A DNA stretch of 33,208 nucleotides, from NCBI GenBank assembly GCA_035550315.1, contig DASZPL010000088.1, positions 1 to 33,208 on the forward strand. The letters run 5' to 3'. The position numbers and the translations under genes are program-made. Shown piece by piece: positions 24,471 to 33,019 of this stretch. This DNA is from DASZPL01 sp035550315. GTDB lineage: Bacteria > Actinomycetota > Actinomycetes > JAFAQI01. Position 1 is the first letter of the stretch. The number at the start of each line of letters is the position of its first letter. Under the pieces are notes generated by a model. It worked only from the letters and a program-made list of their open reading frames with translations. It did not search any database and was not told where the DNA came from.

Positions 24471-25303
24471 CCGACAATCGGCCAGCACACGTCGGTGGTG
24501 TGGGCGAGCAGGTCGTTGGGGTCGCCGGTCGGCAGGTAGTACTCACGAATCGGACCGGGCGCGCCGGCGGCCCGTTCCAGCACCCACCGGCCGAGCCCGC
24601 CGTACGTCCGGTCAAGGTCGCCGAACGGCCCGCGATGGTTGGTGGCGGCAAACTCGCCGCCGTCGATCTCGAGCCCCTGGATCCGCGCCGGCAGCGCAAC
24701 GTCCACTGGCGCGCGCAGCGGCACGAAGCAGGTCAGCTGGCCGACCTCGTCTTCGAAGAACTCGGGCGGAAACAGTGCGCCGTCCGGTCCGGACCGGACG
24801 AGCCGCAGGTCGGCGAGGCAGTCGTGCAACGCGGTGAACGCCGCCATCCACCATGCGACCGCTTCCTCGGCAACGACCTGGTCGCTGATCGCGATCGCGG
24901 CGGTCCTCGGCACGCTGCGCTGCTCGATCTGCAGCGCTTCGCGCGGCGCCTCCAACAGGCTGCGCAACGACGCGACGGACTGCTGCGTCTCCTCCAACTG
25001 GCGCTCCATTCGGCGCAGGTGCGTCACCAGCGCCCGGTCACGGGTCTCGGCGTCCGGCGCCTGCACGATGGTGCGGACCTCCTCCAGCGGCATACCGAGA
25101 TCGCGCAGCCGCCGGATCATCTGGGCCAGCCCGACCTGCTGCGGCGCGTAGTACCGATAGCCGGACGAGGCGTCGACCTCGACCGGCTCGAGCACGCCGA
25201 CGTCGTGGTAGTGCCGCAGCGCTTTGACGCTGAGGTACGTCATCCGGGAGAAGTCGCCGATGCCGAGTCGCACCCGATTGGCCGGCGAGGAGGTCGTCTG
25301 CAT
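24467..25303 (-). CDS. MerR family regulator with GyrI-like effector domain
   Basis: Protein of 278 residues. The winged helix-turn-helix of MerR proteins occupies about 13-80 (GIGDFSRMTYLSVKALRHY, then GYRYYAPQQV and LRDLGMPLEEVR), followed by a coiled coil at about 85-120 and a GyrI/effector-binding-like domain to the end (ATNHRGPFGDL, REYYLP). This BmrR-like architecture senses drugs or other hydrophobic ligands and activates divergent exporters. ATG 25303 lies 6 nt from a -10-like hexamer with no ribosome-binding site, so the transcript is probably leaderless. It is divergent from an MFS exporter, its presumed main target, and is followed by the MMPL operon on the same strand. Confidence 0.93.
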   Translation of the reverse strand: MQTTSSPANRVRLGIGDFSRMTYLSVKALRHYHDVGVLEPVEVDASSGYRYYAPQQVGLAQMIRRLRDLGMPLEEVRTIVQAPDAETRDRALVTHLRRMERQLEETQQSVASLRSLLEAPREALQIEQRSVPRTAAIAISDQVVAEEAVAWWMAAFTALHDCLADLRLVRSGPDGALFPPEFFEDEVGQLTCFVPLRAPVDVALPARIQGLEIDGGEFAATNHRGPFGDLDRTYGGLGRWVLERAAGAPGPIREYYLPTGDPNDLLAHTTDVCWPIVG

Positions 25304-25309
25304 GCCCTC

Positions 25310-25340
25310 AACCTGAACTCTCCCCCTGCCGGAGGGTCAA
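25310..25340 (-). promoter_or_regulatory. MerR-type promoter for the merR gene
   Basis: On the minus strand, TTGACC (25340-25335) is followed by a 19-nt spacer starting with the imperfect dyad CTCCGGCAGGGGGAG (25334-25320), then CAGGTT (25315-25310) 6 nt before the ATG. The 19-bp spacer with an internal dyad is the hallmark of MerR-regulated promoters. Confidence 0.6.
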
Positions 25341-25357
25341 GTCGGTTGCGATGTGAC

Positions 25358-25388
25358 TTGACTCTCCCGTTACGGGAGGCCGGACAAC
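25358..25388 (+). promoter_or_regulatory. MerR-type promoter for the MFS exporter operon
   Basis: TTGACT (25358-25363) is followed by the perfect dyad CTCCCGTTACGGGAG (25364-25378) in a 19-nt spacer, then GACAAC (25383-25388) 6 nt before the ATG at 25395. The dyad core resembles the one in the divergent merR promoter. The arrangement predicts MerR-dependent activation by DNA untwisting and a leaderless mRNA. Confidence 0.72.
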
Positions 25389-25394
25389 GGTCGC

Positions 25395-26852
25395 ATGACA
25401 GATCTCATTAGCCCTCCGGCGCGTCGTTCATCACAGCTGCCGACCGGCCGCACACGCCGCCGCGTTGCCGACCTGCTCGCGTTGCCCGTGCTGCTCGCCG
25501 GCACCGCGCTCATCGTCGTCGACTTCTTCATCGTCAATGTCGCGCTCCCGTCGTTGCAGACCGACCTGCACGCCAGTACGACGGCGGTCGAGTGGGTGAT
25601 CGCCGGCTACGGCCTGACGTTCGCAGCGTTGCTCGTCGCCGCCGGTCGCATCGGCGACCGCATCGGGCGTCGTCGGGTGTTCACCATCGGCGTCGGCCTG
25701 TTCACCGCGGCGTCCGCGGGCTGCGGCCTCGCTCCCAACCCGTCGACCTTGGTGATCGCGCGACTTGCCCAGGGGTGCGGCGGCGCGATGATCAGCGCGA
25801 CTGTCATCGCGTTGATCAGCGTGCTCTACGACGGTCCTGCCCGTGCCCGGGCGATCAGCGTCTACGCCACCGTCATGGGAGTCGCGGCCGCCAGCGGTCA
25901 GTTGCTCGGCGGGCTACTGCTGCGCAGCGACCTGGCCGGTCTGGGCTGGCGGCTGATTTTCCTGGTCAACCTGCCGATCGGCGTTGCCGCACTGATTGCC
26001 GCGCCGCGCTGCCTGCCGGAGTCGCGAGCCGACCGCGCGGGCCGGGTCGACGTCGTCGGGCTGGTCATGATGACGATGGGTCTCACCGCCCTCGTGCTGC
26101 CGCTGATCGACGGCCGCTCGGCGGGCTGGCCGGCGTGGACCATCGCCAGCCTGGCGGCCGCGCCGGTGTTGCTGGTCGGCTTCGGGCTTCGGCAACGCGG
26201 GGTGGTCCGCCGTGGCTTGCAGCCGTTGCTCGACCCGGCGCTGCTGCGTTCCCGCAGCTTTACCGCCGGGCTGCTGGTGCAGCTCGGCTTCTGGTCCGGG
26301 CAGGCGTCGTACTTCCTCGTGTTGGCGCTCTACCTGCAGACCGGGCGCGGGCTCTCCGCACTGGAGTCCGGTCTGGTGTTCAGCATCCTGGCGGCGGCCT
26401 ACCTGGTGGCGTCGATGGCGGCACCAGCGCTGCAGGCCCGGTTCGGCCGGGCGACCGTGGCCGCCGGCGCAGCCGCGCTGGCGACCGGCCACCTGCTCGC
26501 GATCGGCACGACCATCGGCGGCGCCCACCCGGTGCTGCTGCTGACCCCGGCATTGCTGCTGGCCGGCGCCGGCATGGGGCTGTGCATCGCACCGATCACG
26601 ACGACGGTGCTGTCGAGCCTGGAGCCGGCGCAGGCCGGCGTCGTCTCGGGCGTGCTGTCGACCGTGCAGCAGGTCGGCAACGCGCTGGGCGTGGCCGTTG
26701 TCGGCTTGGTGTTCTTCGGCGCCCTGCGGCCGGGTGCGGCCGAGGCATTTCGTGACAGCCTCGTCCTGCTGGCCGGCCTGCTGGCCGTCGTCGCGGTGGC
26801 CGCCGGAGTGCTGCTCCCGGCGCGGGCGGCCGCCGCGGATGCAGGAGGATGA
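25395..26852 (+). CDS. MFS multidrug exporter, DHA2 (14-TM) family
   Basis: Major facilitator protein of 485 residues, the length of 14-TM DHA2 exporters. The first TM segment (about 28-50) contains DFFIVNVALPSL, the family motif D1-like signature, and motif A reads GRIGDRIGRRRVF (about 83-95). A GGLLLRSDLAGLGWRLIFLVN segment fits TM6 with motif C features upstream. It should be a proton-coupled drug exporter. The ATG at 25395 lacks a ribosome-binding site and lies at the predicted transcription start of the MerR-type promoter. Its last codons carry AGGAGG (26843-26848), which serves the next gene, so exporter and reductase are coupled. Confidence 0.95.
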   Translation: MTDLISPPARRSSQLPTGRTRRRVADLLALPVLLAGTALIVVDFFIVNVALPSLQTDLHASTTAVEWVIAGYGLTFAALLVAAGRIGDRIGRRRVFTIGVGLFTAASAGCGLAPNPSTLVIARLAQGCGGAMISATVIALISVLYDGPARARAISVYATVMGVAAASGQLLGGLLLRSDLAGLGWRLIFLVNLPIGVAALIAAPRCLPESRADRAGRVDVVGLVMMTMGLTALVLPLIDGRSAGWPAWTIASLAAAPVLLVGFGLRQRGVVRRGLQPLLDPALLRSRSFTAGLLVQLGFWSGQASYFLVLALYLQTGRGLSALESGLVFSILAAAYLVASMAAPALQARFGRATVAAGAAALATGHLLAIGTTIGGAHPVLLLTPALLLAGAGMGLCIAPITTTVLSSLEPAQAGVVSGVLSTVQQVGNALGVAVVGLVFFGALRPGAAEAFRDSLVLLAGLLAVVAVAAGVLLPARAAAADAGG

Positions 26853-26856
26853 CTGG

Positions 26857-27585
26857 GTGCCGGTGCCCGCGCTGCCAACGACCGCAGCTGAGCTCGACGA
26901 CTACTACGGCAACGCGCCGCGCGGCGTGCGGGCGAATATGATCTTCACGGTCGACGGCGCGGGCGCTTTTGCCGGGCGCACCAAGCAGATCACCGACCCG
27001 GCCGACCAGGTGCTGCTGCAACGGCTTCGCGTGCACGCCGACGTCGTGCTGGTCGGCGCCGGCACCGTCCGCGCGGAGCGTTACGGCCCGGTGCGGTTCT
27101 CCGACGAGGAGGTGCAGTGGCGGACGAACAACGGCTACGCCGCGCGTCCTCCGCTGGCGATCGTCACGGCGCGAGCGGCGTTCGCGGCGGACGCCAAGGT
27201 GTTCGACCCGCAAGCGCCCCGCACCATCCTGGTCACCACCGAACGCGGCGCCGAGGCGGCCCACCGGCTCGACGAGGTGGCCGACGTCGTGGTCGCCGGC
27301 GACGACCTGGTCGACCCACGGGTGATGATCGAGGCGCTCGCCGCGCGCGGCCTGCACCGGGTGCTCTGCGAGGGCGGACCGTTTCTGCTCAGCCGGCTGG
27401 TCGAGCACGACCTGGTCGACGACATGTGCCTGACGTTGTCGCCGTACCTCGCGGGGTCGCAGCCGTTGACGCCGGAGCCGCCGTCGGCACGCGACCAGCC
27501 GACCCGGCTCGCACTCCGTCACATCCTCGAGCGCGACGGCCTGCTCTACCTGCGTTACAGCCGGCCGCACGCTGCGGCGGGGTGA
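26857..27585 (+). CDS. RibD C-terminal/dihydrofolate reductase-like pyrimidine reductase family protein
   Basis: Protein of 242 residues with the RibD-C fold: VRANMIFTVDGAGA, the conserved HADVVLVGAGTVRAE strand-helix for NADPH binding, VLCEGGPFLLSRLV and the DDMCLTLSPYLAG strand. There is no deaminase domain, so it is a free-standing reductase, either for a pteridine/pyrimidine or an unrelated substrate; many actinobacterial stand-alone copies have no known function. GTG 26857 lies 8 nt after AGGAGG. It starts 4 nt downstream of the exporter stop and overlaps the next gene by GTGA, so it belongs to the MerR-controlled operon and might modify a compound handled by the exporter. Confidence 0.87.
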   Translation: MPVPALPTTAAELDDYYGNAPRGVRANMIFTVDGAGAFAGRTKQITDPADQVLLQRLRVHADVVLVGAGTVRAERYGPVRFSDEEVQWRTNNGYAARPPLAIVTARAAFAADAKVFDPQAPRTILVTTERGAEAAHRLDEVADVVVAGDDLVDPRVMIEALAARGLHRVLCEGGPFLLSRLVEHDLVDDMCLTLSPYLAGSQPLTPEPPSARDQPTRLALRHILERDGLLYLRYSRPHAAAG

Positions 27586-28238
27586 CTGCGCGGAAGCACC
27601 GCGCCCCGTCGGTGTTCGGCGGCGAGTTGGTGCTCACGGTCGACGGCGGCGAGGCGTCACTGATCTCCAACGGCACGTTCTTGATGTCGACCGCGACGTC
27701 GCGATCGGAACGGCTGCTCGGGGCCCTCGTCGCGACCGCTCCGGCACCGGCGCGGGTGCTGATCGCCGGGCTCGGGCTTGGCGTCACCACCACGACCGTG
27801 CTTGCCGATCCTGACGTCGCGGCCGTGACCGTGGTCGAGATCGAGCCCGCACTCGTGCAGTGGTGGCGCGAGGAGTTGCAGCCGCCGGTCGACGATCCGC
27901 GGCTGACGCTCGTGGTCGACGACGTCGCGGGCTGGCTCGGCCGCACCGACGACACGTTCGACTACATCTGCGTCGACATCGACAACGGGTCGGAGTGGCT
28001 GGTCGACGAGCGAAACGCCGCGCTCTACTCCGACCCGGGCATCGCGCTCGTCGCCGGGCGGCTCTCCGATCAAGGCGTCGCGACGTGGTGGGCGGCCCGC
28101 GCCGAGCGGGCGCTGGCCGACCGGCTTGACCGGCGGTTCGCCGAGGTACGCCGGCTCGACGTCCCGGTCCGTCGCGGTGACCCGGACGTCATCTACTGGT
28201 GCCGCCACCCGGCGCATACGACGGCGGTGCCCGCCTGA
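27582..28238 (+). CDS. Spermidine synthase-like methyltransferase-fold protein
   Basis: Protein of 218 residues with a Rossmann SAM-type core: VLIAGLGLGVTTTTVL (motif I), VVEIEPALVQWW (acidic end of strand 2) and FDYICVDIDNGSEWLVDERNAALYS (motif near strand 4). It resembles the spermine/spermidine synthase family but lacks most of the N-terminal beta domain, so polyamine synthesis is doubtful; a small-molecule transferase is equally possible. GTG 27582 overlaps the preceding TGA (GTGA), so it is the third gene of the exporter operon. Its last 50 nt overlap the convergent GH92 gene. Confidence 0.82.
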   Translation: MTARKHRAPSVFGGELVLTVDGGEASLISNGTFLMSTATSRSERLLGALVATAPAPARVLIAGLGLGVTTTTVLADPDVAAVTVVEIEPALVQWWREELQPPVDDPRLTLVVDDVAGWLGRTDDTFDYICVDIDNGSEWLVDERNAALYSDPGIALVAGRLSDQGVATWWAARAERALADRLDRRFAEVRRLDVPVRRGDPDVIYWCRHPAHTTAVPA

Positions 28239-30750
28239 TGGCGCGGGCCCAATCGGCCGCCGCCCGCCGAGTCGTGATCCGCAGCGACGCGCCGTGCCGC
28301 AGCGCGGAGTAGCGCAGCCAGGCGCGATGCAGCGGCCGCCCGTGCAGCCGAGCCGCGGTGACGTAGCGGCGCCTGGCGCCGGCCTGCGGAGCGACGATGC
28401 GGATCGCGTGCCCGCCGGGTGCCCGCAGCGTCACACGGGAGAATCGAGGCGCGCCGATGGCCAACACGTCGTCGCCAGGGATTGCGGGATAGATACCGAT
28501 CGCGTTGAACACCCACCAGGCCGACATCGTGCCGCCGTCGACGTTGCCCGGGTAACCGTCGGGCGCTGGCGCGTACAGCCGGCGCATCGCGCGCGCGATC
28601 ACCGACTCGGTGCGGTCGGGCCGGCCGGCCCAGAGGTACTCGTACGGCGTGTCGAGCTGCGGCTCGTTGCCGAGGAACGCGTACGGCGATGACGGCCCGG
28701 CATTGAGCTGGGTGAATAGCGCATCCAACCGGCGCACCAGCGCCGACGAACCGCCGAGCTCGCGCCGCAAGCCGGCGACGTCGAACGGCACCATGAACGT
28801 GTATTGGCTGCCGTCACCCTCGACGAAACCGTGGGCAATGCCGCCGGACTTGCTGATCGGCAGGAAGACGCCGGTTGCGCTGCGCGGCTCGACCATCTTG
28901 TCGCGGGCGTTGAAGTTGTTGCGCCACCAGTTGGCCCGAGCCATCGCGGCACGCGCGACTGCGGTCTGGTGGCTGGCCGTCGCCAGCCGCGCAAGTGCGA
29001 AGTCGGCAGTGGCGTACTCGAGGCCAGTCGACGCACTCCCCCAGACCAGTGCCGGACTGAGCAGCGCCTCCGCGCCACCCGTGGTGTTCGTGGTCGCGTC
29101 GAGCTCGATCGGCAGATAGTGCAGCGCGAGGTACGCCGGATTACCCGGCCGTTCGACGTAGTAGCCGCCGCCCAGCGTCGCCGGGTCGAGCAGCGCCGGC
29201 AGGTTGGCGAGCGGGGCATCGTCGACACCGTTGCTCGCAGCACCGTGCACGCCGGCGGCGACGGCGGCTTTCAGCGAGAACCCGTGCACGCCGAAGGCGT
29301 GGAAGTCGGCGAGGTAGGGCACTGCCGGGTCGCCGACCATGATGTCGGGGCTGCCCCCGACAACCGGCCAGCGCGGCAGGTACCCGGCATACCTCTCGTC
29401 GTCGAGCAATGACCGGGCGATGTCGCGGGCGCGATGCGGGGCGAGCAGCGCCAGCAGCTGGGCATGCGTCCGGTATTCGTCCCACAGGCTCATCTGGCTG
29501 TAGGTCGCGTGGCTTCTCGCGCGCTCGACTCTGCCGTTGAGCGCCGGGAATCGGCCGTCGACGTCGCTGATCAGTTGCGGCGAGAGCATCGACTGGTACA
29601 GCGTCGTGGCGAGCATCCGACGATCAGCGCCTGACCCGCCGGCGACGCGAAGCCGGCCGAGCAGGCGCGCCCAGGCCGTCGCTGTGCGACGACGTACCTG
29701 TCGCAAGCTGCGGTGCCCGACCTCGCGCTCCAGCGCATCCCGTGCGCCGGCCGTGCTGACGTACGACAGGCCGACCCGCACACCGACGCTTCGCCGCTGT
29801 GCGGTCGCGAAGCGCAGCACGGCGCCGGCCTGGGCGGTGCCGCTGAGCGATCCCGGCAGCGCGGGTGGCAGGCCCTGCAAGCCGGCGGTGTAGGCGAGCG
29901 GGATCAGCGAGTGGCTGGACGCAGCGTCGCCGCCCGGCACGAAGGTCTGGCGATGCCAGACGGCATGCGAGGCGAACGAGCGGTCGAAGCGCAGGACGAC
30001 GTGGAGTGTGTAGGACGTCGGCTGCTGGCAGAACCGCCCGCTGGTTTCAGTGACTGTCACCGTGCGTGCGGCGGTGTCGACGTGAACGGCGGCCGCGGTC
30101 ACGCCGGCCGGGCTGCCGCCGGCGTTGATCACAAGGCTGCCCGTACCGGCATTGGCCGGGAACCGGAAGTGTCCGATGCCTGCCCGGCTCGCCGCCGCCA
30201 GCGCCACCCGGATCGGACGGCGACTACCCGGATTAAGCGTCACGGCGTACCGGCCGGGCGACGCGGACTCGTGCCGATGGTCGAAGGTTGCGGTCAACCT
30301 GGGGTCGAGCGCGGCGCTGGCCAGCTTCGCCGGGCTGCGGGTGATCGGCGTTGTCGTCGGGGTGATCGGTACGTCCTCGAAGCCGACGCACCCGCCGCCT
30401 TGAAACCGCGTGAGGTCGAAGCCGGAGATCTTCGTGTCGGAGTAGGTGTAGCCGGCGCCATAGGCGACCGCATCCGGCACGGTGCGTGGACCCCACGACA
30501 GCATGCCGAACGGCGCGGTCGCCGCCGGGCTCATGTTGCCTGCGCTGCCCCCGGTGCCCTGATCCGCCAGCCTCGTGTCGGTCCCGACGAACGGGTCCGC
30601 CAGCCGCACCAGCTGCCGGCCGGTGGTCAACGTCGCACGCCCGTGATGCACGTGATGCGCTGGCGACGCCGGCGCGGAAGCCGCCGGGGCGGCGGCGAGG
30701 GCGGCTGCGACCAGGGCCGCGGCGCCGGCAGTCAGCACGCGCGGCATCAT
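28189..30750 (-). CDS. Secreted GH92 family alpha-mannosidase-like enzyme
   Basis: Protein of 853 residues with an N-terminal signal peptide (about 1-26, Ala-rich, ending ASA). The GH92 signatures are clear: LADPFVGTDTRL near 49-60, GNMSPAATAPFGM, LWDEYRTHAQL, EGDGSQYTFMVPFDVAGL, GNEPQLDTPYEYLWAGRPDRT and GNVDGGTMSAWWVFNAIGIYP. Family members are Ca2+-dependent exo-acting alpha-mannosidases on N-glycan or fungal mannan chains. In the last motif many relatives read GNDDxGQMSAW; here a Val replaces the first Asp and Thr the Gln, while the second Asp is kept. Two ATG codons (30750, 30747) are possible starts. The end overlaps the spermidine-synthase-like gene by 50 nt. An extracellular role in scavenging mannose from glycans is likely. 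Confidence 0.93.
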   Translation of the reverse strand: MMPRVLTAGAAALVAAALAAAPAASAPASPAHHVHHGRATLTTGRQLVRLADPFVGTDTRLADQGTGGSAGNMSPAATAPFGMLSWGPRTVPDAVAYGAGYTYSDTKISGFDLTRFQGGGCVGFEDVPITPTTTPITRSPAKLASAALDPRLTATFDHRHESASPGRYAVTLNPGSRRPIRVALAAASRAGIGHFRFPANAGTGSLVINAGGSPAGVTAAAVHVDTAARTVTVTETSGRFCQQPTSYTLHVVLRFDRSFASHAVWHRQTFVPGGDAASSHSLIPLAYTAGLQGLPPALPGSLSGTAQAGAVLRFATAQRRSVGVRVGLSYVSTAGARDALEREVGHRSLRQVRRRTATAWARLLGRLRVAGGSGADRRMLATTLYQSMLSPQLISDVDGRFPALNGRVERARSHATYSQMSLWDEYRTHAQLLALLAPHRARDIARSLLDDERYAGYLPRWPVVGGSPDIMVGDPAVPYLADFHAFGVHGFSLKAAVAAGVHGAASNGVDDAPLANLPALLDPATLGGGYYVERPGNPAYLALHYLPIELDATTNTTGGAEALLSPALVWGSASTGLEYATADFALARLATASHQTAVARAAMARANWWRNNFNARDKMVEPRSATGVFLPISKSGGIAHGFVEGDGSQYTFMVPFDVAGLRRELGGSSALVRRLDALFTQLNAGPSSPYAFLGNEPQLDTPYEYLWAGRPDRTESVIARAMRRLYAPAPDGYPGNVDGGTMSAWWVFNAIGIYPAIPGDDVLAIGAPRFSRVTLRAPGGHAIRIVAPQAGARRRYVTAARLHGRPLHRAWLRYSALRHGASLRITTRRAAADWARAIRRAPPSYAPGGGTSR

Positions 30751-30781
30751 CCCGCACCCCCGCGATGGCGACGTGGCCTGG

Positions 30782-31843
30782 TTAGAGCGTGGTCAAGTCG
30801 CCAAACTCGCGGGCGAGGGCGAGGAACGCGTCGTTTTCGGCCGGCAGGCCGATTGTGACTCGCACGCCGTCACCGGCGAACGGCCGGACCAGCACGCCGC
30901 CTGCCGCGCAGTGCTCGGCGAACGACACCGAGCGATCGCCGAGCGGCAGCCACACGCAGTTCGCCTGAGAAGGCGGTACGTCGGCCCCGTCGGCGCGCAA
31001 CAGTTTGGTGACGCGGTCGCGCTCGGCGACGGTGAGCTCGGCTCGGCGCCGGACCTCCTCGATGTCGTCGAGCGCGGCGATGGCGCACTCCTGCGCCAGG
31101 CCGCTGACGCTGAACGGCACCTGGGTCTTGCGGACCGCGGCCGCGACGTCGGCGGCGGCGACGCAGTAGCCGACCCGCAGGCCGGCCATGCCGAACGCCT
31201 TCGAGAACGTGCGGGTGACCGCGACGTTGGGGCGGTCGGCGTAGCGCTCCAACGCATCCGGCACCTGCGCGGGGTCGGCGTACTCGTGGTAGGCCTCGTC
31301 GATCACGACGAGGACGTCGTCGGGCACCCGGTCGACCAGCCGGCTCAGCGCGTCGCCGTCAACCGCCGTACCGGTCGGGTTGTTGGGGTTGCAGATCAAC
31401 ACCAGCCGGGTGCGCTCCGTGACCGCGTCCGCCATGGCGTCGACGTCGTGGGCGTAGTCACGCAGCGGGACCGGCACCGCCGTGCCGCCGGCGACTCCGG
31501 TGATGATCGGGTAGGCCTCGAACGCCCGCCAGCCGAACACCACTTCGTCGCCGGCGTCGACCACCGCAGCGGCGATCTGCCCGATCACCTCGACGCTGCC
31601 CGCGCCGACCGCGATCCGCTCCGGCGCAACGCCGTGGTGGCGCGCCAACGTCTCGATCAACTCGCGCGACGCCATGTCCGGGTAGCGGCTGACCCCCGCC
31701 GTCAGCTCGTTGATCCGAGCCGCCACCGACGGCAGCAAGCCGTACGGCGACTCGTTGCTGGCCAGCACGATCGCGTCCGGCGCTTTGCGGCCCGGGACGT
31801 ACGCCGGCAAGCCGGCCATTGCGGGCCGCAGGTGCACGCTCAT
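30782..31843 (-). CDS. HisC-type aromatic aminotransferase
   Basis: PLP-dependent class I/II aminotransferase of 353 residues in the HisC/Pat family. The N-terminal LASNESPYG is at 27-35, NPNNPTGT at 152-159, the Asp/Tyr pair at D182 and Y185 in IDEAYHEY, and the PLP lysine K215 in TFSKAFGMAGLRVGY. The sequence alone fits histidinol-phosphate aminotransferase or the related phenylalanine/tyrosine aminotransferase (Pat). No other his genes are present, and the gene lies 35 bp downstream of HPPD on the same strand, so a role in converting tyrosine or phenylalanine to the 2-oxo acid used by HPPD is more likely. On the minus strand CAATCT lies 7 nt before the ATG, a weak leaderless -10 candidate. 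Confidence 0.88.
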   Translation of the reverse strand: MSVHLRPAMAGLPAYVPGRKAPDAIVLASNESPYGLLPSVAARINELTAGVSRYPDMASRELIETLARHHGVAPERIAVGAGSVEVIGQIAAAVVDAGDEVVFGWRAFEAYPIITGVAGGTAVPVPLRDYAHDVDAMADAVTERTRLVLICNPNNPTGTAVDGDALSRLVDRVPDDVLVVIDEAYHEYADPAQVPDALERYADRPNVAVTRTFSKAFGMAGLRVGYCVAAADVAAAVRKTQVPFSVSGLAQECAIAALDDIEEVRRRAELTVAERDRVTKLLRADGADVPPSQANCVWLPLGDRSVSFAEHCAAGGVLVRPFAGDGVRVTIGLPAENDAFLALAREFGDLTTL

Positions 31844-31878
31844 GACTTATAGATTGCCGCAGCGCCGCGCTCGCGCGG

Positions 31879-32973
31879 TCACAGGTTGCCGCGACGCTCC
31901 TGCTCGCGCTCGATCGCCTCGAACAACGCCTTGAAGTTTCCCTTGCCGAAGCCTTGCGAGCCGTGCCGCTCGATCAGCTCGAAGAACACCGTCGGGCGGT
32001 CCTGCACCGGCTTGGTGAAGATCTGCAGCAGGTAGCCGTCCTCGTCGCGGTCGGCGAGGATCGCGTTCTGCCGGAGTACGTCGAGCGGCACGCGGGTGTC
32101 GCCGACCCAGTTGCCGAGCTCGGCGTAGTAGGTGTCGGGCGTGGTCAGGAACTCAACGCCGGCGGCGCGCATCCCGGTGACCGCTCGGACGATGTCGTCG
32201 GTCTCCAACGCGATGTGCTGCACACCCGGCCCGCCGTAGAACTCGAGGTATTCATCGATCTGGCTCTTCCGCTTGCCGAGGGCCGGCTCGTTCAGCGGGA
32301 ACTTCACCTTGCGGTGCCCGTCCGCGACGACCTTGCTCATCAGCGCGGAGTACTCGGTGGCAATGTCGTCGCCGACGAACTCCTTCATGTTCGTGAAGCC
32401 GAGCACGCGGTGGTAGAAGTCGACCCACTCGTCCATCCGGCCGAGCTCGACGTTGCCGACGACGTGGTCGATGCCGGTGAACCACTCCGGTTGCTCAGCG
32501 CCGGTGTCGACCGGGCGATAGCCCGGCAGGAAGCAGCCGGTGTAGTCGGTGCGCTGCACGAAGGTGTGGCGGGTCTTGCCGTACGTCGCGATCGCCGCCG
32601 TCACGGCCTTGCCGCTCTCGTCCTCCTCGACCGCCGGTGGCTGCAGCCCGGCGGCGCCGCGAGCGATCGCCATTTCATAGGCGTGCGCCGCGTCCGGGAC
32701 CTGCAGCGCGATGTCGATGACGCCGTCGCCGTGGTCGGCCACGTGGCGGCCGAGCGGTCCGCCCGGCCGGATCTCGGCGCTGATGACGAACCGCGCGCTG
32801 CCGGACTCGAGGACGTAGTCGACGGCGTCGCGCCGGCCGGTTTCGGGGCCGCGATAGGCGGTCACCCGCATGCCGAAGGCGGTCGTGTAGAAGTGGGCGG
32901 CCTGCTTGGCGTTGCCGACCGCGAAGTGGACGTGGTCGATCGCCTCGACCGGGAACTCGTCTGCGCCAGCCAT
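31879..32973 (-). CDS. hppD: 4-Hydroxyphenylpyruvate dioxygenase
   Basis: Non-heme Fe(II) dioxygenase of 364 residues that converts 4-hydroxyphenylpyruvate to homogentisate in tyrosine catabolism. The two vicinal-oxygen-chelate domains are intact. The iron ligands are H170 (TGIDHVVGNV), H253 (GVQHIAL) and E332 (VFFELIERHG); their spacing of 83 and 79 residues equals that of the Streptomyces enzyme ligands H187/H270/E349 as I remember them. The C-terminus FGKGNFKALFEAIEREQ is also typical. ATG 32973 has GCAGG about 9 nt upstream; longer readings have no family support. It is probably the first gene of an operon with the aminotransferase and is divergent from an Lrp-type regulator. Homogentisate dioxygenase is not in the window. 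Confidence 0.97.
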   Translation of the reverse strand: MAGADEFPVEAIDHVHFAVGNAKQAAHFYTTAFGMRVTAYRGPETGRRDAVDYVLESGSARFVISAEIRPGGPLGRHVADHGDGVIDIALQVPDAAHAYEMAIARGAAGLQPPAVEEDESGKAVTAAIATYGKTRHTFVQRTDYTGCFLPGYRPVDTGAEQPEWFTGIDHVVGNVELGRMDEWVDFYHRVLGFTNMKEFVGDDIATEYSALMSKVVADGHRKVKFPLNEPALGKRKSQIDEYLEFYGGPGVQHIALETDDIVRAVTGMRAAGVEFLTTPDTYYAELGNWVGDTRVPLDVLRQNAILADRDEDGYLLQIFTKPVQDRPTVFFELIERHGSQGFGKGNFKALFEAIEREQERRGNL

Positions 32974-33019
32974 GGGATCAGCCTGCCGGGATTGGCCTCG
33001 TCGTACAACACACGGGGCA

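Noticed and set aside
27582..28238. A genuine polyamine-synthesising spermidine synthase.
   Set aside because: The N-terminal beta domain is mostly missing and no speD-like partner is present; only the fold relationship is supported.
30782..31843. Part of a histidine biosynthesis operon.
   Set aside because: No other his gene is nearby and the upstream co-directional gene is HPPD.
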